A stretch of DNA of 64,000 nt from an uncultured Pelagibacteraceae bacterium (lineage in GTDB: Bacteria; Pseudomonadota; Alphaproteobacteria; Pelagibacterales; Pelagibacteraceae), in assembly GCA_902574685.1 (NCBI GenBank), contig CACGOO010000001.1, positions 1 to 64,000 of the forward strand, in the 5' to 3' direction. Under the pieces are notes generated by a model. It searched no databases, had not been told where the DNA came from, and was given only the letters and a program-made list of their open reading frames with translations. Shown here piece by piece: positions 1 through 9,555 of this stretch; position 1 is the first letter of the stretch, and each line of letters starts with the position of its first letter. A program made the position numbers and the translations under genes.

Positions 1-1479
1 TTTTTTGCACCACTAGCTATATACTCAGAGTTTATAATTTTAATTGGTTTAATTTTATCATTTTATAGTTTTTTCAAAAACAAATTAAAGATTTCTATAT
101 TAAGATATTTAATTATAATTTTCATTTTTTCTTTTATTGCTTACTACGGAAAAAATAATGTTGATTCTCCTCTTTATCATTTGCAAATTATTAAATGGTT
201 AACTGAATATAAACTAGTATTTGGTTTGGCAAATCTAGAATGGAGACTAGGTGTAAACTACCCTTGGTATTCCTTAATTAGTCTATTAAATATTGATTTT
301 TTTAAATATTCAAACAAATATTATGTGAGCTTAATTTTTTTTGCTTTCTTATTCTACGAAACTTTAAATAAAAATAAAATCTTAAAGAGTTCAATATTTT
401 TATCTTTAGCATTTTCTTATTTGTTTATTTATAGTTTAATTCACCCTTATCATTATGGTGTAGTATTAAATCATATAGGCAATCCAGAGAAGGATTTATT
501 TAACATGTTATTATTTATTTCTTTAATCTACACTTATTTAAGAATTACAGAGTTAAAAAATTTGAGTGATCAAAATAATTTGATTTCAATTTTATTTATA
601 GTCTTAATGTTAACGCTAATGCAAACAACAATATATCTTTTTATCTCAATCGTCTTTATTTTTATGCTTTTTGATATTATAAAATTAAAACAAAATATAA
701 AAATAATTATAATTCTATCTTTTATTTTTTTACTTTGGATTTTTAAAAGTATAGCTACAAGTGGTTGTTTAATTTTTCAAATCCCGTTAACATGTCTAAA
801 TACTGATTGGACTATCGATTTATCAACTTTAAAATTTCATATTGAGGAAACTAAGAGATATAGCCGAAGTTTGCCAAGCTTAGAAATGCTTAATGACACT
901 TATAAAACAATCGAAACATTTTTATGGTTCAAATCTTGGTTCAAAAATTATTTTTTGACAACTGCATTGCACCAAATTAATTCAATTTTATTATTTTTTT
1001 CTTCAATTCTAGGCATTTACTTATTAATCAAAAAAAAATTAAAAATAGAAAAGTATGATGCACTATTAATTTTAAGCATATTATTAGTTAATTTAACATG
1101 CATGCTTTTAATTCCAGAAATTAGATATTATTGGGGACCACATATTGCACTTTCAATAATATGCATATCATTAATCATTTGGCCGTTTAATATTAATTTG
1201 TTGGAAAAATATAATTTTTATCGAATTACTCCAATCATAACACTATTATTATTTGTTTTTATTAAAGTTATCCCAATGTTCAAGTATTCAGATTTAGTAA
1301 ACCTTCCAATTAGAGCACATGATTATTCCTCAAAAAAAAAAGTTGGTGAGTTCGATGGTTTTGAAGTTTTTACAAATAATTGGCAATGTGCAGATATAAA
1401 AGAAATTTGTGTAAACACTCCAAAAAAACAATATTATTTTAGTTATGTTTATAAATTCTTACATATAAAAAATAAATGA
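1..1479 (+). CDS. Polytopic membrane protein, 5' truncated by window edge; resembles LIC_10190-type/GT-C-like surface-polysaccharide proteins
   Basis: The frame of the 181..1479 ORF stays open back to base 1; many hydrophobic segments; motif YHLQIIKWLTEYKLVFGLANLEWRLGVNYPWYSL; next to glycosyltransferases. Confidence 0.6.
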   Translation, partial: FFAPLAIYSEFIILIGLILSFYSFFKNKLKISILRYLIIIFIFSFIAYYGKNNVDSPLYHLQIIKWLTEYKLVFGLANLEWRLGVNYPWYSLISLLNIDFFKYSNKYYVSLIFFAFLFYETLNKNKILKSSIFLSLAFSYLFIYSLIHPYHYGVVLNHIGNPEKDLFNMLLFISLIYTYLRITELKNLSDQNNLISILFIVLMLTLMQTTIYLFISIVFIFMLFDIIKLKQNIKIIIILSFIFLLWIFKSIATSGCLIFQIPLTCLNTDWTIDLSTLKFHIEETKRYSRSLPSLEMLNDTYKTIETFLWFKSWFKNYFLTTALHQINSILLFFSSILGIYLLIKKKLKIEKYDALLILSILLVNLTCMLLIPEIRYYWGPHIALSIICISLIIWPFNINLLEKYNFYRITPIITLLLFVFIKVIPMFKYSDLVNLPIRAHDYSSKKKVGEFDGFEVFTNNWQCADIKEICVNTPKKQYYFSYVYKFLHIKNK

Positions 1480-2228
1480 TGAAAATTTCAATAATTACAG
1501 CTACCTTTAACAGTCAAAATTTCATTACTACAAATTTAAACTCCATTAATAATCAGACTTATAAAAATTTTGAACACATAATTGTAGATAATAATTCACA
1601 AGATAAAACTCTAGAAATTATTAAAAATAACGGAAAAAATATAAAAATTATATCTGAAAAAGATAATGGGATTTATGATGCTTTTAATAAAGGCATCGAT
1701 TTATCAAACGGTGAAATAATATCAATCATCAATTCAGATGATTATTTTGCTGATGAGAAGGTTTTAGAGGAAGTCTCCAAAGTTTTTGCTAATTATGATG
1801 TAGATATTGTTTATGGTGACTTAAAATACGTTAAAAGAGAAAATCTTAACAAAATCGTAAGATACTGGAAATCTAACTCATATGTTTCGAATAGTTTTCA
1901 GAATGGATGGGCACCACCTCATCCAACTTTTTTTGTAAAAAAAAAAATTTATGAAAACTTGGGAAAATATAAATTAAACTTAGGCAATTCTGCAGATTTT
2001 GAGTTAATGTTTAGATTTTTAGAAAAAAATAATATTAAAAGTTTTTATCTTAATAAATTGCTTGTAATCATGAGAGCTGGAGGTGTTTCTAATAATAATT
2101 ATTTTGAAATACTAAAACAAAATATTACACTTTTAGATATTTTAAATATTAGAAATAATATTCCAAAAATAATCAAATTTTGTTTATTTAAACTCTTTTA
2201 TAGATTAAAACAATTTATACAAATATGA
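1476..2228 (+). CDS. Family 2 glycosyltransferase
   Basis: N-terminal MKISIITATFNSQNFI...IIVDNNSQDKT and SDDYFAD, typical GT-A/GT2. Confidence 0.85.
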   Translation: MMKISIITATFNSQNFITTNLNSINNQTYKNFEHIIVDNNSQDKTLEIIKNNGKNIKIISEKDNGIYDAFNKGIDLSNGEIISIINSDDYFADEKVLEEVSKVFANYDVDIVYGDLKYVKRENLNKIVRYWKSNSYVSNSFQNGWAPPHPTFFVKKKIYENLGKYKLNLGNSADFELMFRFLEKNNIKSFYLNKLLVIMRAGGVSNNNYFEILKQNITLLDILNIRNNIPKIIKFCLFKLFYRLKQFIQI

Positions 2229-2926
2229 GCGATTTAAATGTTTCAGTAATAGTGCCTTGTTTCAACGAAGAGAAAACCATTGAGCAAGTATTACTACGAA
2301 TACTAAATCAAAAAGATATAGTAAAAGAAATTATAGTTATTGATGATAATTCAACTGATAACTCCAGACAAAAAATTGAAAAGATGTCAAATTCAAACCC
2401 GATAATACAATATTTTTTTAAAGATATAAATGAAGGAAAAGGTTCTGCGCTTATAAAAGGTTTTAGTTTATCAAAAGGTGATATAGTTTTAATCCAAGAT
2501 GCAGATCTAGAATACGATCCAGAGGAATATAAAAAATTAATTAAACCTTTTACTGAGAGCAATGCTGATGTTGTATATGGTTCAAGATTTTTGGGAGGGG
2601 ATATGATTAGGCTTCATTTTTTTTGGCATTATTTAGCTAATAAAATTCTTACATTTATTTGTAATATAGTAACCAACCTAAATATGAGCGATATGGAAAC
2701 TGGATATAAATTAATAAAAAAAAAGCATTTAGATAAAATTAACTTAAAAGAAAAGTCATTTGGTATTGAGCCAGAGTTAACTGTAAAACTGGCAAAAAAA
2801 AATTTGGTATTTTACGAAGTACCTATTAGTTATAAAGGTAGAACTTATCAAGAAGGTAAGAAAATTGGTTTCAAAGATGCGGTTGTTGCAATGTATTGTA
2901 TCTTTAAATATAGATTTTTTGATTGA
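2225..2926 (+). CDS. Family 2 glycosyltransferase, dolichol-phosphate mannosyltransferase-like
   Basis: VSVIVPCFNEEKTIEQVL...IIVIDDNSTDNS...QDADLEYDPEEY...YGSRFLGG. Confidence 0.88.
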   Translation: MSDLNVSVIVPCFNEEKTIEQVLLRILNQKDIVKEIIVIDDNSTDNSRQKIEKMSNSNPIIQYFFKDINEGKGSALIKGFSLSKGDIVLIQDADLEYDPEEYKKLIKPFTESNADVVYGSRFLGGDMIRLHFFWHYLANKILTFICNIVTNLNMSDMETGYKLIKKKHLDKINLKEKSFGIEPELTVKLAKKNLVFYEVPISYKGRTYQEGKKIGFKDAVVAMYCIFKYRFFD

Positions 2927-3949
2927 TTATTTCTTGTAATATTTTATTTCTTCATCAATCATTATCTTTACTAATTTCTTTAAGTTTGTTTTAGGAGTCC
3001 ATCCAAGTTTACTCCTTGCTAATGATGAGTTTCCTTTAAGAACATTTACCTCAGAAGGTCGAAAAAGTTGAGGATTTATTTTAATTATTATTTTACTATT
3101 CTTAAGATTTATTAATTTTTCGTTTATTCCTTTTCCAATCCACTTAGTTTTTAAACCTAGATAATTAGTTGATAAATTAATAAAATGTTTAATATCATAA
3201 GTCTTGCCTGTTGATATAACGAAATCTTTTGGTTTTTTTTGTTGTAGCATTTTCCACATTGCTTCGACATATTCTTTAGCATATCCCCAATCCCTTTTTG
3301 CGTAAATATTCCCTAATTCTAAATATTTTAAATCACCATTTAAGATTTTAATTAATCCAAGAATAATTTTTCTAGTAACAAATTCTTCACCACGTAAAGG
3401 AGACTCATGGTTAAAAAGTATACCAGATACCGCAAACATATTGTAAGATTTTCTGTAATTGTCAGTAATATAGTGACCAAAAACTTTCGAAATTGCATAG
3501 GGACTCTGAGGGTTTAAACTGGTATTTTCATTCTGTCTTTCTTCAGTTATCTTTCCAAACATTTCAGAAGATGATGCTTGATAAAATTTAATTTTTTTGT
3601 TGATTGATTTTATTGTTTCTAAAATTCTTAGAACACCTAACCCTGTTATATTAGATGTATTAAGCGGGCTATTAAATGATGTTGCTACAAATGATTGGGC
3701 TGCCAAATTATAAACTTCATCAAATCTATATTTTTTAAATATTTTTTGAATTTCATACAACTCTCCTAATTCCATCTCTTCATAAATAATCTTGTTGAGA
3801 ATTCCAAGTCTATTCAACCTCCAATTATTACCTCGTGCAGAACGTCTGTCAGTCCCTATTATTTTATATTTTTTACTTAATAAAAATTGAGCAAGGTAAG
3901 CACCGTCTTGTCCAGATATTCCAGTAATCAAAGCTGTTTTTTTTGACAT
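2927..3949 (-). CDS. gmd: GDP-mannose 4,6-dehydratase
   Basis: TALITGISGQDGAYLAQFLL, DEVYNLAAQSFV, SPYAISKVFGHYI; extended SDR. Confidence 0.87.
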   Translation of the reverse strand: MSKKTALITGISGQDGAYLAQFLLSKKYKIIGTDRRSARGNNWRLNRLGILNKIIYEEMELGELYEIQKIFKKYRFDEVYNLAAQSFVATSFNSPLNTSNITGLGVLRILETIKSINKKIKFYQASSSEMFGKITEERQNENTSLNPQSPYAISKVFGHYITDNYRKSYNMFAVSGILFNHESPLRGEEFVTRKIILGLIKILNGDLKYLELGNIYAKRDWGYAKEYVEAMWKMLQQKKPKDFVISTGKTYDIKHFINLSTNYLGLKTKWIGKGINEKLINLKNSKIIIKINPQLFRPSEVNVLKGNSSLARSKLGWTPKTNLKKLVKIMIDEEIKYYKK

Positions 3950-4019
3950 TGAATTATTCTTATATCAAAAAAATCATGATTTATTAGTTTAAACTTCTAT
4001 TTTTCATATTTTTGATCAC

Positions 4020-4048
4020 TTTACATTTATATATTTAGTTTGTATAAG
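4020..4048 (+). promoter_or_regulatory. Candidate sigma70 promoter for 5S rRNA: TTTACA-17 nt-TATAAG
   Basis: -35-like 4020-4025, -10-like 4043-4048, immediately before the 5S 5' end. Confidence 0.45.
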
Positions 4049-4052
4049 GCGT

Positions 4053-4170
4053 TGCCTGGTGATTATTGCGAAAGTGTAATACCCGATCCCATTCCGAACT
4101 CGGAAGTCAAGCCTTTCAGCGCCGATGGTACTTAGTCTTAAGACTTGGAAGAGTAGGACGTTGCCAGGCT
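4053..4170 (+). rRNA. rrf: 5S ribosomal RNA
   Basis: Terminal helix TGCCTGG/CCAGGC; CCCGATCCCATTCCGAACTCGGAAGTCAAGC and CAGCGCCGATGGTACT are canonical 5S motifs. Confidence 0.93.
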
Positions 4171-4178
4171 TATCCACA

Positions 4179-5075
4179 ATGAAAAATATAATTGTAATAA
4201 CCGGTGGCGCTGGATTTGTTGGCTCAAATTTAATTAGAAAGTTATTAACTAGGACTAAATTTTATATTTTAAGTTTGGACAATTATTCAACAGGTAAAAT
4301 TAAAAATCATATCAAATCTAATAGAATAAAATATATAAAAGGTAATACAGTAAATATCAAAATAATATTAAAAAAATATAAGCGTAAAATTAATACCATT
4401 TTTCATTTTGGCGAGTTCTCAAGAATTTATCAAAGTTTTAAAAAATTTAATGATTGTTTTGATACGAATTCAATAGGTACTAAAGAAGTATTTAAATTCT
4501 GTTTAGAACATAATATTAAACTCATTTATTCTGCTACATCAGCAAATTTAGGTAATAAAGGAAAAGACGAAAACTTGTCCCCATACGCTTTTACAAAATC
4601 AAAAAACTTAGAATTATTGGAAAATTTAAAAAAATGGTTCAATTTTAAATTTGAGATAATTTATTTTTACAATGTTTATGGAGTAAATCAGATATGTACC
4701 GGAGATATGGCTACAGTAATAGGTATTTTTGAATACCAGTATTTAAAAAAAAAACCTCTCTCAATAGTCAAGCCAGGAACACAAACAAGAAGATTTACCC
4801 ATATATCAGATACAATTGATGTTTGCATTGAAGCATGGAAGAAAAATAAGTGTGCTCATTATAGTATATCTCACAAGAAATCTTATTCAATTAAAGAAGT
4901 AGCAGATATGTTCAATACTAAAATTATCTATTTACCTCCTAGATTAGGTGAAAGATATGCTTCAGCTCTAACCAACTTATCTTTTAATAATAAGGTTATA
5001 AAGAAATTTGGAAAAATAAGTTTGAAAGATTATATAACTTCGTTTATTAAGAATAAAAATAATGAAAATTGCTAG
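4179..5075 (+). CDS. NAD-dependent epimerase/dehydratase (extended SDR)
   Basis: [35 protein letters not shown]; the ORF-track start at 4125 lies inside 5S, so start moved to ATG 4179. Confidence 0.8.
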   Translation: MKNIIVITGGAGFVGSNLIRKLLTRTKFYILSLDNYSTGKIKNHIKSNRIKYIKGNTVNIKIILKKYKRKINTIFHFGEFSRIYQSFKKFNDCFDTNSIGTKEVFKFCLEHNIKLIYSATSANLGNKGKDENLSPYAFTKSKNLELLENLKKWFNFKFEIIYFYNVYGVNQICTGDMATVIGIFEYQYLKKKPLSIVKPGTQTRRFTHISDTIDVCIEAWKKNKCAHYSISHKKSYSIKEVADMFNTKIIYLPPRLGERYASALTNLSFNNKVIKKFGKISLKDYITSFIKNKNNENC

Positions 5076-5187
5076 TTCTTTAAAATCGTTGAAAAAAAGA
5101 GATTTAAACTCAAAAATTGTGAGGAGAAGAGGTAGAGTTTACATAATTAATAAAAAAAATCCTAAATTTAAAGCCAGACAAAAGTAA
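5062..5187 (+). CDS. rpmJ: 50S ribosomal protein L36 (cysteine-free form)
   Basis: Translated by eye: [41 protein letters not shown]. Confidence 0.92.
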   Translation: MKIASSLKSLKKRDLNSKIVRRRGRVYIINKKNPKFKARQK

Positions 5188-5190
5188 ACC

Positions 5191-5301
5191 ATGGATAATG
5201 ATACTCATAAAAATACGTGGAATAATTTTACCAAATTTGTGCTATGGGGCTCGATAGCAGTTGTTGTTGTTCTTATTTTAATGGCAATATTTCTTTTATA
5301 G
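5191..5301 (+). CDS. Small aa3-type cytochrome c oxidase subunit IV-like membrane protein
   Basis: MDNDTHKNTWNNFTKFVLWGSIAVVVVLILMAIFLL*: one TM helix, size and N-terminus of the bacterial COX IV small-subunit family. Confidence 0.6.
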   Translation: MDNDTHKNTWNNFTKFVLWGSIAVVVVLILMAIFLL

Positions 5302-5302
5302 A

Positions 5303-6391
5303 ATGATTATTGGATCAATATCAGAAAACAAAAATCTTGAAAAAAGAGTTTCTGTAACTCCTGATATTATAAAAAAGTACAATTCTCTTGGCTTTAAAGT
5401 TTATTTAAATAGAAATTATGCATCACATTTAGGAATAAGTGATAGCGATTACGAAATTGAGGGTGCAAAAATTTTAGAAAATGAAGAGGATATTATAAAA
5501 AACTCTAATGCAATGTTACAGGTGAATATACCAAATGACAAAAATTTAGAAAAACTGAGCGAAAATCAGATACTGATTGGAGTTTTAAACCCTTTCGTAA
5601 ATGAAAAAAAATTAAAAGAAATATCATCAAAAAAAATTAATTGTTTTTCACTAGAACTTTTACCAAGAATTACAAGAGCTCAATCTATGGATATATTATC
5701 TTCACAAGCTAATCTGGCAGGTTATAAAGCTGTAATAGACTCATTTGCTTATTTCCAGAGAGCAATACCAATGATGATGACAGCCGCTGGCACTATTTCA
5801 GCTGCAAAAGTTTTAGTAGTCGGAGCAGGCGTTGCAGGTTTGCAAGCAATTGCGACAGCAAAAAGAATGGGAGCAATAGTGTTTGCAACTGATGTGAGAC
5901 TAGCCTCAAAAGAACAAGTCGAGAGCTTAGGAGGTAAATTTTTAACTGTGGAAGGTGTCGAAAATTTAGAGACTGAAGGTGGATATGCAAAAGAAGCGAC
6001 TGACGATTTTAAAAAAAAACAGGAGGACTTATTAAAAGAAACTTTAAAAAAAATTGATATAGTGATTTGCACTGCTCTCATACCTGGAAAAAAAGCTCCA
6101 TTGATTATAAAAAAAGAAATGATTGATGTTATGCCAAATGGTTCGGTTATTTATGATCTTGCTGCTGCTCAAGGTGGAAACTCAGAATTGACTAAAGCTG
6201 ATGAAATTATTAAGAGTAAAGGTGTAGAAATAATGGGTGAAGCTAATATTTTAAATAAATTACCAGTTTCAGCTTCAAATCTATATTCTAAAAATATGTA
6301 TAACTTCATAAATAATTTATTTAATAAAGAAAAGAAATCATTCGAAATAAATTTAGAAGATGAAATAATTGAAAAAACAATGATTAAATAA
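5303..6391 (+). CDS. pntAA: NAD(P) transhydrogenase subunit alpha part 1
   Basis: RVSVTPDIIKKY, LVVGAGVAGLQAIATAKRMGAIVFATDVR. Confidence 0.95.
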   Translation: MIIGSISENKNLEKRVSVTPDIIKKYNSLGFKVYLNRNYASHLGISDSDYEIEGAKILENEEDIIKNSNAMLQVNIPNDKNLEKLSENQILIGVLNPFVNEKKLKEISSKKINCFSLELLPRITRAQSMDILSSQANLAGYKAVIDSFAYFQRAIPMMMTAAGTISAAKVLVVGAGVAGLQAIATAKRMGAIVFATDVRLASKEQVESLGGKFLTVEGVENLETEGGYAKEATDDFKKKQEDLLKETLKKIDIVICTALIPGKKAPLIIKKEMIDVMPNGSVIYDLAAAQGGNSELTKADEIIKSKGVEIMGEANILNKLPVSASNLYSKNMYNFINNLFNKEKKSFEINLEDEIIEKTMIK

Positions 6392-6693
6392 TGGAAATAG
6401 ATCCTTTTATATTTAGATTAAGTATATTTATATTATCAATTTTTGTAGGATATTATGTTGTTTGGAGTGTAACTCCATCTTTGCATACACCACTTATGTC
6501 TGTCACAAATGCTATCTCATCAGTAATAATTGTTGGAGCAATTATTGCGGCTTTAGCCGGTTCTAACGATAATGTGTTTGAAATGTCCAACATATTTGGA
6601 TTTTTAGCAATAGTGCTAGCTGCGGTAAACATTTTTGGCGGCTTCCTAGTTACACAGAGAATGCTTCAAATGTATAAAAAGAAAAAGAAATAA
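6391..6693 (+). CDS. pntAB: NAD(P) transhydrogenase subunit alpha part 2
   Basis: 100 aa, TM helices, HTPLMSVTNAISSVIIVGA. Confidence 0.93.
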   Translation: MEIDPFIFRLSIFILSIFVGYYVVWSVTPSLHTPLMSVTNAISSVIIVGAIIAALAGSNDNVFEMSNIFGFLAIVLAAVNIFGGFLVTQRMLQMYKKKKK

Positions 6694-6697
6694 AATT

Positions 6698-8092
6698 ATG
6701 TCAGCAAATTTATCAGCATTTTTCTATTTAATCTCTGGAATTTTATTCATACTTGCTTTAAGAGGCTTGTCATCTCCTGAGACTTCAAGGCAAGGTAATT
6801 ATTTTGGTATTGCAGGAATGACGATATCTATAATAGTAACATTTTTGTCACTCGACAGTTTTGGTAGTGGTTTCATTTACGTATTAATTTTTCTCGTTAT
6901 TGGTGGTTCAGTTGGGGCATTTATAGCTTTTAGAATTCCTATGACAGCTATGCCAGAACTTGTTGCAGGTTTTCATAGTTTAGTTGGATTAGCAGCAGTA
7001 TTTGTAGCTATATCAGCATTTTTAAAACCTGAAGCCTTTAATTTAGGAATTGTTGGTGATATTAAACTTGCAAGCCTAATTGAAATGTCTCTAGGAGCTG
7101 CGATAGGAGCAATTACTTTTTCTGGATCAATAATAGCTTTCTTAAAATTAAGAGGAATAATGTCCGGTTCACCAATTACATTTAAATTTCAACATTTTAT
7201 AAATCTATTATTGGGGCTATTTATAATCTTTTTGATATTTTATTTATGTAGAACTCAATTATCTAATGTATTTTGGTTACTTGTAATAATATCATTTATA
7301 GTAGGTGTATTGTTAATAATACCTATTGGTGGTGCAGACATGCCAGTTGTTATTTCTATGTTGAATTCTTATTCAGGATGGGCAGCCGCTGGTATAGGTT
7401 TTACTTTAGAAAATTCAGCTTTAATAATTACAGGTGCTTTAGTTGGTTCATCCGGCGCAATTCTTTCATATATAATGTGCAAAGGTATGAATAGATCTTT
7501 TTTTAATGTAATACTAGGGGGCTGGGGGGCAACTGAACAAACATCAAATACAAAAAGTAAAGAGCAAAAGCCAGTTAAAAATGGAAATGCTGATGATGCA
7601 GCTTTTTTAATGAAAAATGCTTCTTCAGTAATAATTGTTCCTGGTTATGGTATGGCTGTAGCACAAGCCCAACATGCTTTAAGAGAAATGGTAGATGCTC
7701 TTAAAAAAAATGGCGTAAAAGTTTCATATGCAATACACCCAGTTGCAGGTAGAATGCCTGGGCACATGAATGTTCTGTTAGCAGAAGCGAATGTTCCATA
7801 TGATGAAGTTTTTGAATTAGAAGAAATAAATAATGATTTTGCGAACTGTGATGTGGCTTATGTTATTGGTGCGAATGATGTTACAAATCCAGTTGCTAAA
7901 ACAGATCCACAGAGTCCTATATATGGAATGCCAGTTTTAGATGTTGAGAAAAGTAAATCTGTTTTGTTTGTTAAAAGAAGTTTATCGCCTGGTTATGCTG
8001 GCATAGATAACGATCTATTTTATAGAGATAATACTTTAATGTTATTTGCTGACGCTAAAAAAATGACTGAAGAAATAGTAAAAAGTTTATAA
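6698..8092 (+). CDS. pntB: NAD(P) transhydrogenase subunit beta
   Basis: PGYGMAVAQAQHALREM, HPVAGRMPGHMNVLLAEANVPYDEV, GANDVTNPVA. Confidence 0.96.
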   Translation: MSANLSAFFYLISGILFILALRGLSSPETSRQGNYFGIAGMTISIIVTFLSLDSFGSGFIYVLIFLVIGGSVGAFIAFRIPMTAMPELVAGFHSLVGLAAVFVAISAFLKPEAFNLGIVGDIKLASLIEMSLGAAIGAITFSGSIIAFLKLRGIMSGSPITFKFQHFINLLLGLFIIFLIFYLCRTQLSNVFWLLVIISFIVGVLLIIPIGGADMPVVISMLNSYSGWAAAGIGFTLENSALIITGALVGSSGAILSYIMCKGMNRSFFNVILGGWGATEQTSNTKSKEQKPVKNGNADDAAFLMKNASSVIIVPGYGMAVAQAQHALREMVDALKKNGVKVSYAIHPVAGRMPGHMNVLLAEANVPYDEVFELEEINNDFANCDVAYVIGANDVTNPVAKTDPQSPIYGMPVLDVEKSKSVLFVKRSLSPGYAGIDNDLFYRDNTLMLFADAKKMTEEIVKSL

Positions 8093-8093
8093 A

Positions 8094-8786
8094 TTGACTG
8101 ATATATATTGCGATATAGCTGATATAAAACTCATTAGAAAATTTAATAAGAAAAAAATAGTAAAAGGATTTACGACTAACCCCAGTCTAATGGCAAAAGC
8201 TGGAGCAAGAAATTATAAAAAATATAGTCAAAAAATTTTAAGATCGACATCAAAACCAGTTTCTTGTGAAGTTTTCGCAGATAATGAAAATGAAATGATT
8301 GTGCAGGGTAAATTAATAAGCAAATGGGCTGACAATGTCTATGTAAAAGTACCAATTTTTAATTCAAAAGGAAAATTTATGGGTAAAGTCATATCTACGT
8401 TAAATAAAAAAAATATAAAAATAAATATCACTGCAGTATACAGCATTGAGCAGGTAAAAAAAATTTTAAAAATATTAGATAAAAAAACAAAAGTAATAAT
8501 TTCAATTTTCGCTGGAAGAATGGGAGATGTAGGAAAGGACCCGTTACCAATTTTCAAAGAAAGCTTGAAATTAACAAAAAAATTTAAAAATGTTAAAATT
8601 TTATGGGCGAGTACTAGAGAACCATATAATTATACTCAAGCAAGAGATTTAAAATGTCATATAATTACTTGTCCACCATCTATAATAGAAAAAATTGAAA
8701 AGTTTGGAAAAACTTTTACAGATCTAACAGTCGATACAGTTAGAGGCTTTCTAGAAGATAGCAAAAAGTCAAAATTTAAAATTTAG
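8094..8786 (+). CDS. Transaldolase / fructose-6-phosphate aldolase family protein (TTG start)
   Basis: GFTTNPSLMAKAG, ISIFAGRMGDVGKDP, ILWASTREPYN; TIM-barrel transaldolase motifs. Confidence 0.8.
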   Translation: MTDIYCDIADIKLIRKFNKKKIVKGFTTNPSLMAKAGARNYKKYSQKILRSTSKPVSCEVFADNENEMIVQGKLISKWADNVYVKVPIFNSKGKFMGKVISTLNKKNIKINITAVYSIEQVKKILKILDKKTKVIISIFAGRMGDVGKDPLPIFKESLKLTKKFKNVKILWASTREPYNYTQARDLKCHIITCPPSIIEKIEKFGKTFTDLTVDTVRGFLEDSKKSKFKI

Positions 8787-9467
8787 TTAGTTTTTAATTT
8801 TACCTATTATTATAAAATTTGATGAAAGCCCCAAAAACTTTAAGTCAATAATTTTATAATCCAATGGATATTTTCTTAAATAGCCGTGTACATCATTTCT
8901 ACTTAAAAGATTAAGGTTTTCTTCTTTAGAAAAAAAGGACATTCCAAAAAATCTTAAAATTTTTCTATGAACTTTCTTTGGCAGCCAGTGTAAAAACGGT
9001 ATCTTTGTATGAAAATCAACAGGATAACTTCTATTCGGAGTTGTAATGATGAAAAGTTTTTTGGTTAATTTAAAAATATTATCTATCATTTTTTCTTGAT
9101 TACTTTGACTTCCGACATGTTCAATAACAGCACTTGATAATACTAAATCCGACTTAAATTCATTTATTTCATCATCAGAAAAATTTTCTGTGATAGATTT
9201 TTGTTTTGTTTTAGTAAAAAAACCAATTTTTATTCTTTGATTTGAAATAGATTTAAATATTTCAACATTTTCCAAATTTTTTATTATTAAATTACTGCTT
9301 TTATTTTCCTCATCTCCAGTTGTCCCAATATCCAAAGCATCTTTAATTTTAATATTTTTTATTAAATCTTTAATTATATTCAATATTTGAAGTCTTTTTC
9401 TCTCAATAATCTTATCAAAAAAAGTATTATGACCAGCCAAATAAATTAAGTTTCTATTTTGTGACAT
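8787..9467 (-). CDS. Class I SAM-dependent methyltransferase-like protein
   Basis: ALDIGTTGDEEN, DLVLSSAVIEHVGS, LFIITTPNRSYPVDFHTKIPFLHWLP. Confidence 0.65.
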   Translation of the reverse strand: MSQNRNLIYLAGHNTFFDKIIERKRLQILNIIKDLIKNIKIKDALDIGTTGDEENKSSNLIIKNLENVEIFKSISNQRIKIGFFTKTKQKSITENFSDDEINEFKSDLVLSSAVIEHVGSQSNQEKMIDNIFKLTKKLFIITTPNRSYPVDFHTKIPFLHWLPKKVHRKILRFFGMSFFSKEENLNLLSRNDVHGYLRKYPLDYKIIDLKFLGLSSNFIIIGKIKN

Positions 9468-9474
9468 AACTTTT

Positions 9475-9551
9475 TGGTTGCGGGGGACGGATTTGAACCG
9501 CCGACCTCAAGGTTATGAGCCTTGCGAGCTACCAGGCTGCTCCACCCCGCG
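9475..9551 (-). tRNA. tRNA-fMet (CAT), initiator
   Basis: Reverse complement CGCGGGGTGGAGCAGCCTGGTAGCTCGCAAGGCTCATAACCTTGAGGTCGGCGGTTCAAATCCGTCCCCCGCAACCA; unpaired 1-72 and encoded CCA, initiator type. Confidence 0.97.
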
Positions 9552-9555
9552 ATCT

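Noticed and set aside
4125-4178. Upstream 18 codons of the epimerase ORF (MVLSLKTWKSRTLPGLST)
   Set aside because: They lie inside 5S rRNA; SDR homology starts at ATG 4179.
7273-7494. 73-aa plus-strand ORF in pntB
   Set aside because: Out-of-frame overlap with conserved pntB; Tyr/Phe/Asn-rich composition is frame-shadow-like.
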